Positions 27,215 to 35,343 of a stretch of 64,000 nt of DNA are shown here, in pieces. The DNA is from Pseudaminobacter soli (ex Zhang et al. 2022) (GTDB lineage: Bacteria > Pseudomonadota > Alphaproteobacteria > Rhizobiales > Rhizobiaceae). The notes beneath the pieces are model-generated. The model had not been told where the DNA came from. It saw only the letters and a list, made by a program, of their open reading frames with translations, and made no database searches. The DNA is taken from the NCBI RefSeq assembly GCF_014595955.1, contig NZ_JABVCF010000004.1, positions 1-64,000 on the forward strand, in the 5' to 3' direction. Within the stretch, counting starts at the first letter, position 1, and each line of letters opens with the position of its first letter. Position numbers and translations under genes: made by a program.

Positions 27215-28029
27215 TTTCTGGCTCCCACTTCGGAGACTTCGCCGGACTTGATCACGCGAATGGTGCCGCGCCTGCCGTTTCCAGAGACGAGATAGTCCGC
27301 CTGGTTCACAGGCGGCTTCTGCGCGTCGGCTACCGAGCGCAGGGCAAGCGTCAGTCGATCCGCCATCTGCTGGGCGACCGTTATGATCTCCGACTGCTGG
27401 GGGGTCAGTTCGAGCGTCGCAGTCTCGCCGACCTTGACCTTCTTGCCGTCCTCGTCCTCCTGGATTGTCTGGTCGATCGCCAAGACCTTGACGTTTTCCA
27501 GGATGGTCTCGGTAACGAAGCCGGTCGACGAACCGTTCTCGGCGCGGCGTGTCATGATCACGTCCACAAAATCGTTCGGCAGAATGAAGCCGCCGGCGGA
27601 GGTATCCGCCGAAATCTGAACCGCCACCGCGCGATATCCGGACGGCAGGATCGACGACATCAGGCTTTCGCCTTCGCCGACGAGCTTGTTACGCCGCAGC
27701 GGCTCGCCGGCGTAGATCGCCACGCGCGCGATCGCGGTCTTCAGTTCCTCGAGCGCATTCGGGGCGGCCTCGCGCGTGATGAAGTTGGCATTCACCCCGG
27801 CCGAGGGCCATTCCTGCCATGTCAATTGCTCGCCGACATTGCCGCCCATGGGGACATCGCCGGAAACGACGAGAACCTCGCTCAAGGGGACAGGTGCGGG
27901 TGCGGGCTGGTCCGAGTCCTTTTCCACGACCACCTCGGAAGGCGGCGCAGTCATGTTTTTCGCGACGTATCCGGCACCGCCGGCGGCGGCGACCGCCACG
28001 CCCAGAATGATCAGTCGCGATGCAGCCAT
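27211..28029 (-). CDS. cpaB: Flp pilus assembly protein CpaB/RcpC (SAF domain)
   Basis: This 272-residue protein has an N-terminal membrane helix (MAASRLIILGVAVAAAGGAG), a short acidic linker, a SAF domain (about 50-110, with VLVVSGDVPMGGNVGEQLTW) and an RcpC domain (GYRAVAVQISADTSAGGFIL, DFVDVIMTRR). It probably stabilises the secretin in the periplasm. The ATG at 28029 has GGAG eight bases upstream, which favours it over a GTG at 28035. Its stop overlaps cpaC. Confidence 0.92.
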   Translation of the reverse strand: MAASRLIILGVAVAAAGGAGYVAKNMTAPPSEVVVEKDSDQPAPAPVPLSEVLVVSGDVPMGGNVGEQLTWQEWPSAGVNANFITREAAPNALEELKTAIARVAIYAGEPLRRNKLVGEGESLMSSILPSGYRAVAVQISADTSAGGFILPNDFVDVIMTRRAENGSSTGFVTETILENVKVLAIDQTIQEDEDGKKVKVGETATLELTPQQSEIITVAQQMADRLTLALRSVADAQKPPVNQADYLVSGNGRRGTIRVIKSGEVSEVGARK

Positions 28030-28087
28030 CTGCACAACTCCGTACCTGGCGCCCCATCAGCCAGGTCGGACAATGCCGGGGCAATCG

Positions 28088-28102
28088 TCAAATTACGGTT
28101 AA
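28088..28102 (+). promoter_or_regulatory. CtrA-like half box upstream of cpaB
   Basis: TCAA-N7-TTAA matches seven of eight bases of the CtrA consensus TTAA-N7-TTAA. It lies in the 191-base AT-rich gap between cpaA and cpaB, which holds no gene. CtrA controls pilus genes in Caulobacter. A one-mismatch match can arise by chance. Confidence 0.3.
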
Positions 28103-28220
28103 CGCAATGCGAATGATTGTGCTTAATTTTAAGTTTCTAAGAGAAAGCGTTAAGAAACATGACTGCCATTCACGGTTCTCCGCAGCAATTCGCAGTTGCC
28201 ATCCTGATTGAAGATCGACC

Positions 28221-28742
28221 TCAGTTACCGGAAAGACGACCCAGCGCCCATAGCATCAGGGGTGACTGGGGATAGGTGATCAGCCCGCCAACTCCCAGCG
28301 CAATCCCGTAGGGTATGCCGGCTTTGGCGTCCGTCAGGTTCCTCAGAAACAGATTGTGTCCCACAAAAACCGACAGCGGCGACTTGCGGAAGACGAGGAT
28401 CGCGATGGTGAGAAGGCCGCCAAGAAAGGCCGACACGACCAGGTACTGAACAAGCTGGATATCCATTCCCATGTAGAGGGCGGTTGCGGCCAGGAGCTTG
28501 GCGTCTCCGCCGCCCATTCCCCCCAGGGCGAACAGGGCAAAGGTTACCGCGAGCACTGCCGCGCCTGCTGCGAAGTGCATGCCGAAGGTCGCCCAATCCA
28601 TGCCGGTCAGCGGCGCGACCACGGCGAAAGTGACCACGAGGATCACGGCGACGCGGTTGGCGATGGTCATGGAAAGCAGATCCGACACGGCCGCGAAGAC
28701 CATGCAGAACGGAAAGACGACGAAGATGAGAGCTTCGAGCAT
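28221..28742 (-). CDS. cpaA: Prepilin peptidase CpaA/TadV
   Basis: This 173-residue integral membrane aspartyl protease cleaves Flp prepilins and pseudopilins. The first catalytic aspartate is in AAVSDLLSMTIANRV and the second in the GxGD motif ALGGMGGGDAKLLAATALYM. About five to six hydrophobic segments fill the protein. It lacks the N-methyltransferase domain of large PilD enzymes, as expected for the Tad type. It is read just after the pilin genes and before cpaB. Confidence 0.94.
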   Translation of the reverse strand: MLEALIFVVFPFCMVFAAVSDLLSMTIANRVAVILVVTFAVVAPLTGMDWATFGMHFAAGAAVLAVTFALFALGGMGGGDAKLLAATALYMGMDIQLVQYLVVSAFLGGLLTIAILVFRKSPLSVFVGHNLFLRNLTDAKAGIPYGIALGVGGLITYPQSPLMLWALGRLSGN

Positions 28743-28895
28743 TTCGGCACGCTCCAGCGGAGCTTCAGACTGGCGGCTTCGGCGTTAACGCCGGGTGAAC
28801 CGATCAGGACACTGGCAAAAAAGATAAGGCCGCCCCTGCGGAACGGCCCTCAATCTGCTTAAGAGGTGGGGCGCTGCCCACCTGACTCGCCAAGC

Positions 28896-29060
28896 TTACT
28901 TGAGCTTGTCAGCGATAGCGTTGAACTTGTTGCTCAGGTTGTTGCCGAGCGCACCGGCGCCGACAACGATGGCGAGGGCGATTAGGGCAGCGATGAGGCC
29001 ATACTCGATGGCGGTTGCGCCGGACTCGTCCTTCACAAAGCGTGCGAAAAGCTTCGACAT
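28896..29060 (-). CDS. Flp-family type IVb pilin, second copy
   Basis: This 54-residue prepilin (MSKLFARFVKDESGATAIEY then a hydrophobic segment) carries the Flp cleavage site G/ATAIEYG: cleavage after G14 by CpaA leaves Glu5-Tyr6, as in Flp pilins. The tail is FNAIADKLK. The start has GGAAAGGAG upstream. It differs from the copy at 29089-29253 at only two residues near the C-terminus. It lies at the head of the pilus operon. Confidence 0.92.
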   Translation of the reverse strand: MSKLFARFVKDESGATAIEYGLIAALIALAIVVGAGALGNNLSNKFNAIADKLK

Positions 29061-29088
29061 TTCTAGAGACTCCTTTCCTTCGCCAAGC

Positions 29089-29253
29089 CTACTTGAGCTC
29101 GTCAGCGATTTTGTTGAACTTGTTGCTCAGGTTGTTGCCGAGCGCGCCGGCGCCGACAACGATGGCGAGGGCGATCAGGGCAGCGATGAGGCCATATTCG
29201 ATGGCGGTTGCGCCGGACTCGTCCTTCACAAAGCGTGCGAAAAGCTTCGACAT
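29089..29253 (-). CDS. Flp-family type IVb pilin, first copy
   Basis: This 54-residue prepilin is nearly identical to its downstream neighbour, with the same leader (MSKLFARFVKDESG) and Glu5-Tyr6 motif, and tail FNKIADELK. A single hydrophobic helix (about 21-42) forms the pilus core. A 28-base spacer separates the two genes. It is the promoter-proximal gene of the pilus operon; the 322 bases upstream hold the divergent control region with two CtrA-like boxes. Confidence 0.92.
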   Translation of the reverse strand: MSKLFARFVKDESGATAIEYGLIAALIALAIVVGAGALGNNLSNKFNKIADELK

Positions 29254-29369
29254 ATCAGAGATCCTTCACTCCACGTGTTACAGCAACTTCCGTCAACTTT
29301 TTTTCCGTGGTTGATCGGATGTTCGGGAGTTGTATGCCGAAGCTCTTTCATTGCACTTAACAGACAGGG

Positions 29370-29384
29370 TTACCAACGCGTTAA
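29370..29384 (+). promoter_or_regulatory. CtrA-like box 1 upstream of the pilins
   Basis: TTAC-N7-TTAA matches seven of eight consensus bases of the CtrA site and stands 117 bases upstream of the first pilin start. pilA is a direct CtrA target in Caulobacter, which makes a functional site plausible. Confidence 0.4.
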
Positions 29385-29406
29385 TCGACCAGTAAGCCCA
29401 AGTTGG

Positions 29407-29421
29407 TTAAGTGCCAGCTAA
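29407..29421 (+). promoter_or_regulatory. CtrA-like box 2 upstream of the pilins
   Basis: TTAA-N7-CTAA matches seven of eight consensus bases and lies 22 bases beyond box 1. Paired boxes at this spacing are often seen at CtrA-regulated promoters. This is inference without binding data. Confidence 0.35.
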
Positions 29422-29575
29422 AGATAAAATATATCTAAAAGCTTATTCAATTCAGGTCAGCCACCGGCGGCTGGTTTCCTTTTGCAGCCGGCCATCGATT
29501 ACCCGCCGGTTTGCTTAACCGGCCATTCACCATTCTCGTTCATGTTCGGGGAGGCATTGTCTCTCGGGGGCGCAG

Positions 29576-29998
29576 ATGGCCGCACTGGCAAATGGCATCA
29601 AGTTGACAGGCATTGCAGCAGCGCTGCTCGCCGCGTGCCTGTCCGCGCATGCGGAAACGGGCATCGAAGTCGTCATGAACCAGGCCAAGATCGTGAAGCT
29701 CGCCCGCCCCGCCGACACGATCGTGGTCGGTAACCCCGCAATTGCCGACGCTTCGGTTCAGGATGCCACGACGATTGTGCTCACCGCCAAGGGTTTTGGG
29801 GTAACGAATCTCGTGGTCCTTGATCAGGAGGGCAATCCGATCGTCGACGAGCAGGTCGTCGTCTCGAGGTCGAGCGCCTCCTCGCTGCGCGTATATAGGC
29901 GCGCGGCAGTACAGACGCTGTCCTGCACACCCTATTGCGAGAGTTCTTACAAGTCGGAAGCCGAGCGTACGTCCGAAGCCGAAATGGGCGCCCAGTAA
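29576..29998 (+). CDS. Secreted pilus-assembly N-domain protein (CpaC N-domain-like)
   Basis: This 140-residue protein has a signal peptide ending near residue 26 (LSAHA). The mature part resembles the N-terminal domain of the CpaC secretin encoded in the same locus: KLARPADTIVVGNPAIADAS and KGFGVTNLVVLDQEGNPIVD here align with DAYDILVANPAVADAVTRTA and GKQVGQTNVFVFGPNGEQIA in CpaC. A C-terminal tail holds two cysteines (LSCTPYCESSY). It lacks the secretin barrel. A periplasmic partner of the secretin ring is likely. It is divergent from the pilins. Confidence 0.82.
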   Translation: MAALANGIKLTGIAAALLAACLSAHAETGIEVVMNQAKIVKLARPADTIVVGNPAIADASVQDATTIVLTAKGFGVTNLVVLDQEGNPIVDEQVVVSRSSASSLRVYRRAAVQTLSCTPYCESSYKSEAERTSEAEMGAQ

Positions 29999-30087
29999 CC
30001 GCAACGCCGCTTAAAGCTTTCCGGCCCTCCAAAGCTCCCGCCGAGTTCGTTACGCGGCCATGAACATTCCCTCTGACATTTTAATGA

Positions 30088-30119
30088 ACCGCAAAACCGG
30101 GCTTCAACGGGTTTGCGGT
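30088..30119 (+). repeat. Hairpin before the first TadE-like gene
   Basis: ACCGCAAA and TTTGCGGT form an eight-base stem, extended by two or three pairs past a bulged A, around a short loop. It ends 12 bases before the start at 30132. It could end transcription of the upstream gene or shape the leader of the TadE-like operon. Confidence 0.35.
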
Positions 30120-30131
30120 AGCATTCGCTGA

Positions 30132-30728
30132 ATGTTACGCGAACGGATCGAGACCATGAGCCCTGCCAGAGCAGGCATGCCGCCGATGAATAGGCCGCGT
30201 CGACTGGCCCTCGCCCGCTTTGTCCGGAACCGGGGGGGCGCTACCTCCATCGAATTCGCGATGCTGGCGCTGCCATTCTCGCTGATGCTCTTCGCAATCC
30301 TGGAAAGCTGCATTTCTTTCGCCGGCCAGCAGATGCTGGCCAACGCCACTGACTATGTCGCGCGCCAACTGCGGACCGGCCAAGTGAAAGCGGCCGAGAT
30401 GTCCAAGCCAAAGCTCGAGCAGATGATCTGCGACCAGATCAACATACTGATTGACAACAATTGCCCCGGCCTCATCGTGGATCTCAGGGAGTTCCCGAGC
30501 TTCCAGGCCGCAGCGCAAGTGAAGATCAAGTTCACCAACGATCGTGACATCGACACCACCGGCTTCGACGTCAAGCCAGGACCCTCCATGTCGAAGAACA
30601 TGCTCCGCGTCTTCTACAAATGGCCGGTCATGACGGATCTGATGCGGCTGGCAATGTCCAACCTGAAGGGCGGATACACGCTGCATTTCGCGACCGCGAC
30701 GTGGCAAAACGAGCCGTTCAACGACTGA
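30132..30728 (+). CDS. TadE/TadF-like pseudopilin
   Basis: This 198-residue protein has a short basic N-terminus (about 35 residues), then the TadE pattern RNRGGATSIEFAMLALPFSL with the G-x4-E type processing site, and one membrane helix. The remainder is extracytoplasmic, with a C-x-C-like pair (QMICDQINILIDNNCPG). Minor pseudopilins of this sort are needed for Flp pilus biogenesis. The next TadE-like gene starts at its stop codon (TGATG). An internal ATG at 30156 is an alternative start. Confidence 0.85.
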   Translation: MLRERIETMSPARAGMPPMNRPRRLALARFVRNRGGATSIEFAMLALPFSLMLFAILESCISFAGQQMLANATDYVARQLRTGQVKAAEMSKPKLEQMICDQINILIDNNCPGLIVDLREFPSFQAAAQVKIKFTNDRDIDTTGFDVKPGPSMSKNMLRVFYKWPVMTDLMRLAMSNLKGGYTLHFATATWQNEPFND

Positions 30729-31399
30729 TGGGAGCCGGCGGCAAGGAGACAGCCGGCGCGGGGGACAGAACAATGGCTGCGTTGAAGGAAGTTCTGGCAT
30801 TAGGCGCCGCCCGGATCCGCAGGTCCTGCAGGGCTCTGATGGGCGACAGCCGCGGGGTCGCGGCAGTGGAGTTCGCCCTTGTCGCGCCGCTGATGTTCGC
30901 CATGTATTTCGTCACGGTCGAGCTTGCGCTGGGCATCGACAGTAACAAGAGGGTCGGGCGCATCGGCAGCATGGTGGCGGACCTTGTCACGCAGCAGCAG
31001 ACGATGAGCATATCCGAACTCGAGGCGATCATGAGGATCGGCGAGTCGCTGATCCAGCCCTACAACCGAACCAAACCTACGATCACCATCACGGCCATCG
31101 AGGTCACTACGGACGCAACCCCTAAGGTGCAGGTCGTCTGGTCGCGCAGGATGGCCAACGAGGCCTTCACCACCCCTCATGCCAAGGGCACAGCGACGAC
31201 CTTGCCCGCGGCCATCAGGACGCCGGGGACCTTCGTCATCCGGGTCGAAAGCGAACTCGCTTACAAGCCGATTATCACCTGGGCCGCGAGCCAGAAGGAC
31301 GCGCTCGGTCTTGCGTCGGCCTTCGATGGGATCTCGATGCATGAGATCTATTATCTACGCCCACGCATGAGTTCGGACATCCCCTGCACAAGCTGCTGA
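30728..31399 (+). CDS. TadE/TadF-like pseudopilin, second gene
   Basis: This 223-residue protein starts at an ATG overlapping the preceding stop; an ATG at 30773 would remove 15 residues. The TadE motif is MGDSRGVAAVEFALVAPLMF followed by a membrane helix (MYFVTVELALG). The extracytoplasmic part ends with a cysteine pair in SSDIPCTSC. Coupled translation with the preceding TadE-like gene suggests the two proteins work as a pair in pilus assembly. Confidence 0.84.
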   Translation: MGAGGKETAGAGDRTMAALKEVLALGAARIRRSCRALMGDSRGVAAVEFALVAPLMFAMYFVTVELALGIDSNKRVGRIGSMVADLVTQQQTMSISELEAIMRIGESLIQPYNRTKPTITITAIEVTTDATPKVQVVWSRRMANEAFTTPHAKGTATTLPAAIRTPGTFVIRVESELAYKPIITWAASQKDALGLASAFDGISMHEIYYLRPRMSSDIPCTSC

Positions 31400-31437
31400 C
31401 GGCCGGCGCTCCCGCTCGGGTGCACCGGCCTGGGTCC

Positions 31438-32379
31438 TCAGTAGCCCGCCGCCCGGTCCACGAGGTCGCGTAGCGGTTCGCCGCGCTCGTGCGCGTCCAT
31501 CTGCTCCAGCATCGGCCCGACGAGATGGTTCGGATCGGAGGTTGCGGCAGCATGCGGGGTCACGAAGACCCGCGGGTGCCCCCAGAGCGGACTGGTTTTC
31601 GGCAGCGGCTCGACCTCGAACACATCCAGGCTCGCCTCCTTCAGGGTGCCGTCTTCCAATGCTCGGATGATGTCGTCGTCCTTCTGCAAGCGTCCGCGGC
31701 CGGCATTGATCAGCACCGCCCCACCGAGCGCATTGTCCCGCCTCAATTGCCGAAGCAGTGCATGATCAATGATGCCCTTGGTGTCCGGCGTGAGCGGCAG
31801 CAGGACGACCAGGATGTCGGTCGCATTGAGGAAGGGCTTCAGCCCATCCTTGCCGGAAAAAGAGGTGACGCCCTCCATCGCGCGCAGCGTGCAACTCCAG
31901 CCGTTGATCCGGAATCCAAGGGAGAGCAGTGCGCGTGCTGCGGAGCGCCCGAGCGCGCCGAAGCCCATGATCCCGACGGTGACCTCGTTTGCGGTCCTCT
32001 GCGGTGGCTCATGCCAGATCTTCCGCTTCTGCTGCGTGCGATACAGCAGGCCGAAGCGATGATGGTCCATGACCCGCCACACGACATATTCGGTCATATG
32101 CTGCGCGAGATTGTCAGCCACCACCCGTACGATCGGCACGTCGGGCACTGTCGGATCGGCGAGGATGTGGTCCACCCCCGCTCCGATCGAAAAGAGCGCC
32201 TTCAGATTGGGAAGCCCTGCCAGGACACCCTGCGGCTGCTTCCAGATCACCGCGTATTCGATGGATGGGTCGTGAGGGCCGTCCGGTTCCAGCACGACCT
32301 CGCGACTGGCAGACAGCAGTTCGTACCAGCGCCGCGGGTTGAGACCCGTGACCGATAGCAGAACCTTTCCTTTACGCAT
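31438..32379 (-). CDS. D-2-hydroxyacid dehydrogenase, glyoxylate/hydroxypyruvate reductase A-like
   Basis: This 313-residue NAD(P)H-dependent enzyme probably reduces glyoxylate or hydroxypyruvate. The Rossmann motif is VGIMGFGALGRSAARALLSL. The catalytic set of the family is visible as the arginine in VLINAGRGRLQKDD, the glutamate in LDVFEVEPLPKTSPLW and the histidine in PRVFVTPHAAATS. The short N-terminal region and RVADNLAQHMTEYVVWRVM match the GhrA branch rather than PGDH or FDH. It is convergent with the TadE-like genes. Confidence 0.87.
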   Translation of the reverse strand: MRKGKVLLSVTGLNPRRWYELLSASREVVLEPDGPHDPSIEYAVIWKQPQGVLAGLPNLKALFSIGAGVDHILADPTVPDVPIVRVVADNLAQHMTEYVVWRVMDHHRFGLLYRTQQKRKIWHEPPQRTANEVTVGIMGFGALGRSAARALLSLGFRINGWSCTLRAMEGVTSFSGKDGLKPFLNATDILVVLLPLTPDTKGIIDHALLRQLRRDNALGGAVLINAGRGRLQKDDDIIRALEDGTLKEASLDVFEVEPLPKTSPLWGHPRVFVTPHAAATSDPNHLVGPMLEQMDAHERGEPLRDLVDRAAGY

Positions 32380-32438
32380 TCCAAGTCTCCTTCGCCGCGC
32401 CCACTAGAGACGCAGCGGCGACGCGCATCAAGTCGCAA

Positions 32439-32453
32439 TGGGGTCTGGCCCCA
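32439..32453. repeat. Short palindrome TGGGG/CCCCA
   Basis: TGGGG and CCCCA flank a five-base loop in the 80 bases between ghrA-like and yejF. The pattern resembles the widespread GGGGTC-type palindromes of proteobacterial intergenic DNA. No U-run follows. Confidence 0.3.
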
Positions 32454-32459
32454 CCATTC

Positions 32460-34085
32460 CTATTCGCTGACGACCCCGACGGGCGCGGTTTCCATATTGA
32501 ACGCCGCGGCGATGAGGGCGCGAGTATAATCCGTCTGCGGACGCTCGAAGATCTGGGCGGCCGGGCCATGTTCCACGATCCTGCCGTTGCGCATCACGAT
32601 CACCTCGTTGGCAAGCGCGCGGATCACCTTCAGGTCGTGGCTGATGAAGAGATAAGCCAGATCGTGCCTGGTCTGCAGCGTTCGCAGGAGGTCTACGACC
32701 TGTGCTTGAACGCTCATGTCCAGGGCCGAGGTTGGCTCGTCCAGCATCACGAAGCGCGGGTTGAGCACCATGGCGCGCGCAATGGCGATGCGCTGGCGCT
32801 GGCCGCCTGAGAACTCGTGCGGATAGCGGAAGCGCGTCTCCGGATCGAGGCCGACTTCCTTCAGCACGTCGACGACACGCTGGTCGCGCGCTTCGGCCGA
32901 GAGGCGCGGCTCGTGGATGCCGAGCCCCTCCGCGACGATCTCCGCCACCGACATGCGCGGGCTGAGCGATCCGTAGGGATCCTGGAAGACGATCTGCAGT
33001 TCGCTTCTCAGCGGCCGCATATCCGTAAAGGACCGCTGGTCGATGTCGCGCCCGCGGAACTCGATGCGCCCCTGCGAGGAAATCATCCGGCAAAGAGCAA
33101 GCCCGAGCGTCGTCTTTCCAGAACCGGATTCACCAACAATCCCCACGGTCTGGCCGGCTCGCACCGTGATGTCGACGCCGTCTACCGCCTTTACATGGTC
33201 GACCGTGCGGCGGAAGAAACCCTGCTTGATCGGGAACCAGACCTTCACGTCCGAACCCTTCATGACGGTCTCGGCTTGAGCATCGGCCGCCGGCGGACGT
33301 CCCTTCGGCTCTGCTGCCAGGAGGTGGCGTGTGTATTGGTGCTGCGGGTTGTCGAAGATCGTGCGGGTCGGGCCGGCCTCGACGATGCGGCCCTGGGTCA
33401 TGACGCAGACACGGTCGGCGATCTTGCGGACGATGCCGAGGTCGTGGGTGATGAACAGCACGGACATGCCGTTCCTCTCCTTGAGCTCAGCCAAAAGCTT
33501 CAGGATCTGCGCCTGCACGGTGACGTCGAGTGCAGTCGTCGGCTCGTCGGCTATTAGGAGTTCCGGCTCGTTGGCGAGCGCCATCGCGATCATGACGCGC
33601 TGGCGCTGGCCGCCCGACAGTTGGTGCGGATAGGCGCCGAGGCGCTTCTCGGGGTCGCGGATGCCAACCTCTTCCAGCAATTGCAGCGTGCGCTTCCTGC
33701 CCTGCTTCGCGCCCATTCCCTGGTGCAGCGACAGCACCTCGACGATCTGCTGCTCGATCGTGTGCAGCGGGTTGAGCGAGGTCATTGGCTCCTGGAAGAT
33801 CATGGCGATCTTGTTGCCGCGCACCTTCCGCAGGTCCTGCTCTCGCTTTGCCAGCAGGTCTTCGCCCTTGAACAGGATCTTACCTGAGGGATGGCTGGCG
33901 GGCGGATAGGGAAGGAGTTTTAGCACCGACAGCGCCGACACCGACTTGCCCGAGCCGGACTCGCCGACGAGCGCGACCGTCTCGCCCTTGGCGATATCGA
34001 AGGAGATGCGGTCGACCGCGGTCGTCGTGCGTCCGCCTTGGGTGAAGGCGACGGAGAGATCGCGGACGGATAGGAGGGGATTCAT
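32460..34085 (-). CDS. yejF: Peptide ABC transporter ATP-binding protein with two ABC domains (YejF type)
   Basis: This 541-residue fused ATPase powers the Yej-type oligopeptide importer (microcin C and antimicrobial peptides in E. coli and rhizobia). Two full ABC modules are present. The first has Walker [11 protein letters not shown], signature [15 protein letters not shown] and Walker [13 protein letters not shown]. The second has Walker [11 protein letters not shown], signature [15 protein letters not shown] and Walker [13 protein letters not shown]. Its ATG overlaps the stop of the small frame at 34082-34177. It is the last gene of the operon. Confidence 0.93.
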   Translation of the reverse strand: MNPLLSVRDLSVAFTQGGRTTTAVDRISFDIAKGETVALVGESGSGKSVSALSVLKLLPYPPASHPSGKILFKGEDLLAKREQDLRKVRGNKIAMIFQEPMTSLNPLHTIEQQIVEVLSLHQGMGAKQGRKRTLQLLEEVGIRDPEKRLGAYPHQLSGGQRQRVMIAMALANEPELLIADEPTTALDVTVQAQILKLLAELKERNGMSVLFITHDLGIVRKIADRVCVMTQGRIVEAGPTRTIFDNPQHQYTRHLLAAEPKGRPPAADAQAETVMKGSDVKVWFPIKQGFFRRTVDHVKAVDGVDITVRAGQTVGIVGESGSGKTTLGLALCRMISSQGRIEFRGRDIDQRSFTDMRPLRSELQIVFQDPYGSLSPRMSVAEIVAEGLGIHEPRLSAEARDQRVVDVLKEVGLDPETRFRYPHEFSGGQRQRIAIARAMVLNPRFVMLDEPTSALDMSVQAQVVDLLRTLQTRHDLAYLFISHDLKVIRALANEVIVMRNGRIVEHGPAAQIFERPQTDYTRALIAAAFNMETAPVGVVSE

Positions 34086-34177
34086 GCCAGGCCCTTGAAG
34101 ACGTCATCGAGGGTGGAAGGGTCAATGGAGGGCAACTTCAGACCATCCGGCATCTTCACGCGCCTGTCATCTGTCAC
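34082..34177 (-). CDS. Candidate 31-residue small protein between yejE and yejF
   Basis: A GTG at 34177 has GAGGGG ten bases upstream. The frame encodes 31 residues, with MPDGLKLPSIDPSTLDDVFK in the middle and GLA at the end, and its TGA overlaps the yejF ATG (ATGA). Without it, yejF would be the only gene in the operon's tail separated by over 100 bases. A leader peptide for coupled translation, or a small subunit, are both possible. No homologue was recognised. Confidence 0.4.
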   Translation of the reverse strand: MTDDRRVKMPDGLKLPSIDPSTLDDVFKGLA

Positions 34178-34191
34178 GAAGAACGCACCCC

Positions 34192-35343
34192 TCACCTGAA
34201 AGTCTTCCGCGGATCGAACGCATCGCGCGTAGCCTCGCCGACGAAGATCAGCAGCGAAAGCATGAGCGAGATCACCACGAAACCCGAGATGCCCAGCCAG
34301 GGCGCGTTGAGGTTGCGCTGGCCCTGCCGCAGCAACTCGCCGAGCGAGGCCGAGCCTGGCGGCAGGCCGAAGCCGAGGAAGTCGAGCGAAGTCAGCGTCG
34401 TGATCGAGCCGTTGAGGATGAACGGCAGGAAAGTGAGCGTCGCCACCATCGCATTCGGCAGGAGGTGACGGACCATGATCGTCCGGTTGGGTACACCGAG
34501 CGCGCGGGCCGCATTCACATATTCGAAGTTGCGGGCGCGCAGGAACTCGGCGCGAACCACCCCGACGAAGCTGACCCAGGAAAAGAGCAGCATCAGGCCG
34601 AGCAGGATGAAGAAGCCGGGCGGCAGCACGGCGGCCACGATCATCAGCAGGTAGAGGACTGGTATCGACGACCATATCTCGATGAACCGCTGGAAGATCA
34701 AATCGGTCCATCCGCCGAAATAGCCCTGCACGGCACCGGCCGAGACTCCGACGACCGCCGAGCCCAGGGTCAGGACGAGGCCGAAAAGGACGGAAATGCG
34801 GAAACCATAGATCACCCGCGCCATCACATCGCGGGCCTGGTCGTCGGTCCCCAGCCAGTTCCAGTTGCCGATCGTGCAGTTCGGATCGTCCACGCCGAGC
34901 GGATAGCGGCTGCAGCGCTGCTCCTCGGAATAGAGCCAGGACGGTTTTGCCGGTGCCGCCTCCGGGATTTCGTTGTTGACGGTGCTGTAGGAGTAGCGGA
35001 TCGGCGGCCAGATTAGCCAGCCATTCGCCTCGATCTCGTCGCTGATCACCGGGTCGCGGTAGTCCGTGACCGCATAAAAACCGCCGAACTTCTCCTCCGG
35101 ATAATCGACGAGCACCGGAACCAAGAGCTCGCCCTTGTAGAAGGCGAGGATCGGCCGGTCGTTGGCGATGAACTCGGCACCGAGCGTCAGCACGAACAGG
35201 ATAAGGAATATCCACAGCGACCAGTATCCGCGCCGGTTCGCCTTGAAGTTCTGCCAGCGCCGCTTGTTGAGCGGCGACAGCCCGGGGCGCGCGGCCTGCT
35301 CGCGGACGGTCTCGACTTTAGCCTTGTAGAGGACGTCCGACAT
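34192..35343 (-). CDS. yejE: Peptide ABC transporter permease YejE
   Basis: This 383-residue permease starts at 35343 ([20 protein letters not shown]), where its ATG overlaps the yejB stop. A cytosolic N-terminus with LNKRRWQNFKANRRGYWSLW is followed by helix 1 and a long periplasmic loop (about 65-155) that is characteristic of YejE. Five more helices follow. The EAA-type loop is NAARALGVPNRTIMVRHLLP. It ends EATRDAFDPRKTFR. It forms the channel with YejB. Confidence 0.93.
   Translation of the reverse strand: MSDVLYKAKVETVREQAARPGLSPLNKRRWQNFKANRRGYWSLWIFLILFVLTLGAEFIANDRPILAFYKGELLVPVLVDYPEEKFGGFYAVTDYRDPVISDEIEANGWLIWPPIRYSYSTVNNEIPEAAPAKPSWLYSEEQRCSRYPLGVDDPNCTIGNWNWLGTDDQARDVMARVIYGFRISVLFGLVLTLGSAVVGVSAGAVQGYFGGWTDLIFQRFIEIWSSIPVLYLLMIVAAVLPPGFFILLGLMLLFSWVSFVGVVRAEFLRARNFEYVNAARALGVPNRTIMVRHLLPNAMVATLTFLPFILNGSITTLTSLDFLGFGLPPGSASLGELLRQGQRNLNAPWLGISGFVVISLMLSLLIFVGEATRDAFDPRKTFR

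Larger units (their letters stand above)
29254..29575. promoter_or_regulatory. Divergent AT-rich control region of the pilin operon
   Basis: No gene is visible in this 322-base gap between the first pilin and the divergent gene at 29576. It is conspicuously AT-rich around 29360-29450, and contains two CtrA-like boxes (29370-29384 and 29407-29421). Promoters for both directions must lie here. Confidence 0.6.

Noticed and set aside
28900-29421. Plus-strand frames with repeated LLLRLLPSAPAPTT blocks across the pilin genes
   Set aside because: They are the antisense of the two Flp pilin copies; the repetition reflects the gene duplication.
29465-29485. Sigma-54-like promoter (TGG ... TTTTGC) upstream of the gene at 29576
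   Set aside because: The spacing between GG and GC is nine rather than ten bases and the -24 element lacks the conserved CAC, so it does not meet the RpoN promoter rule.
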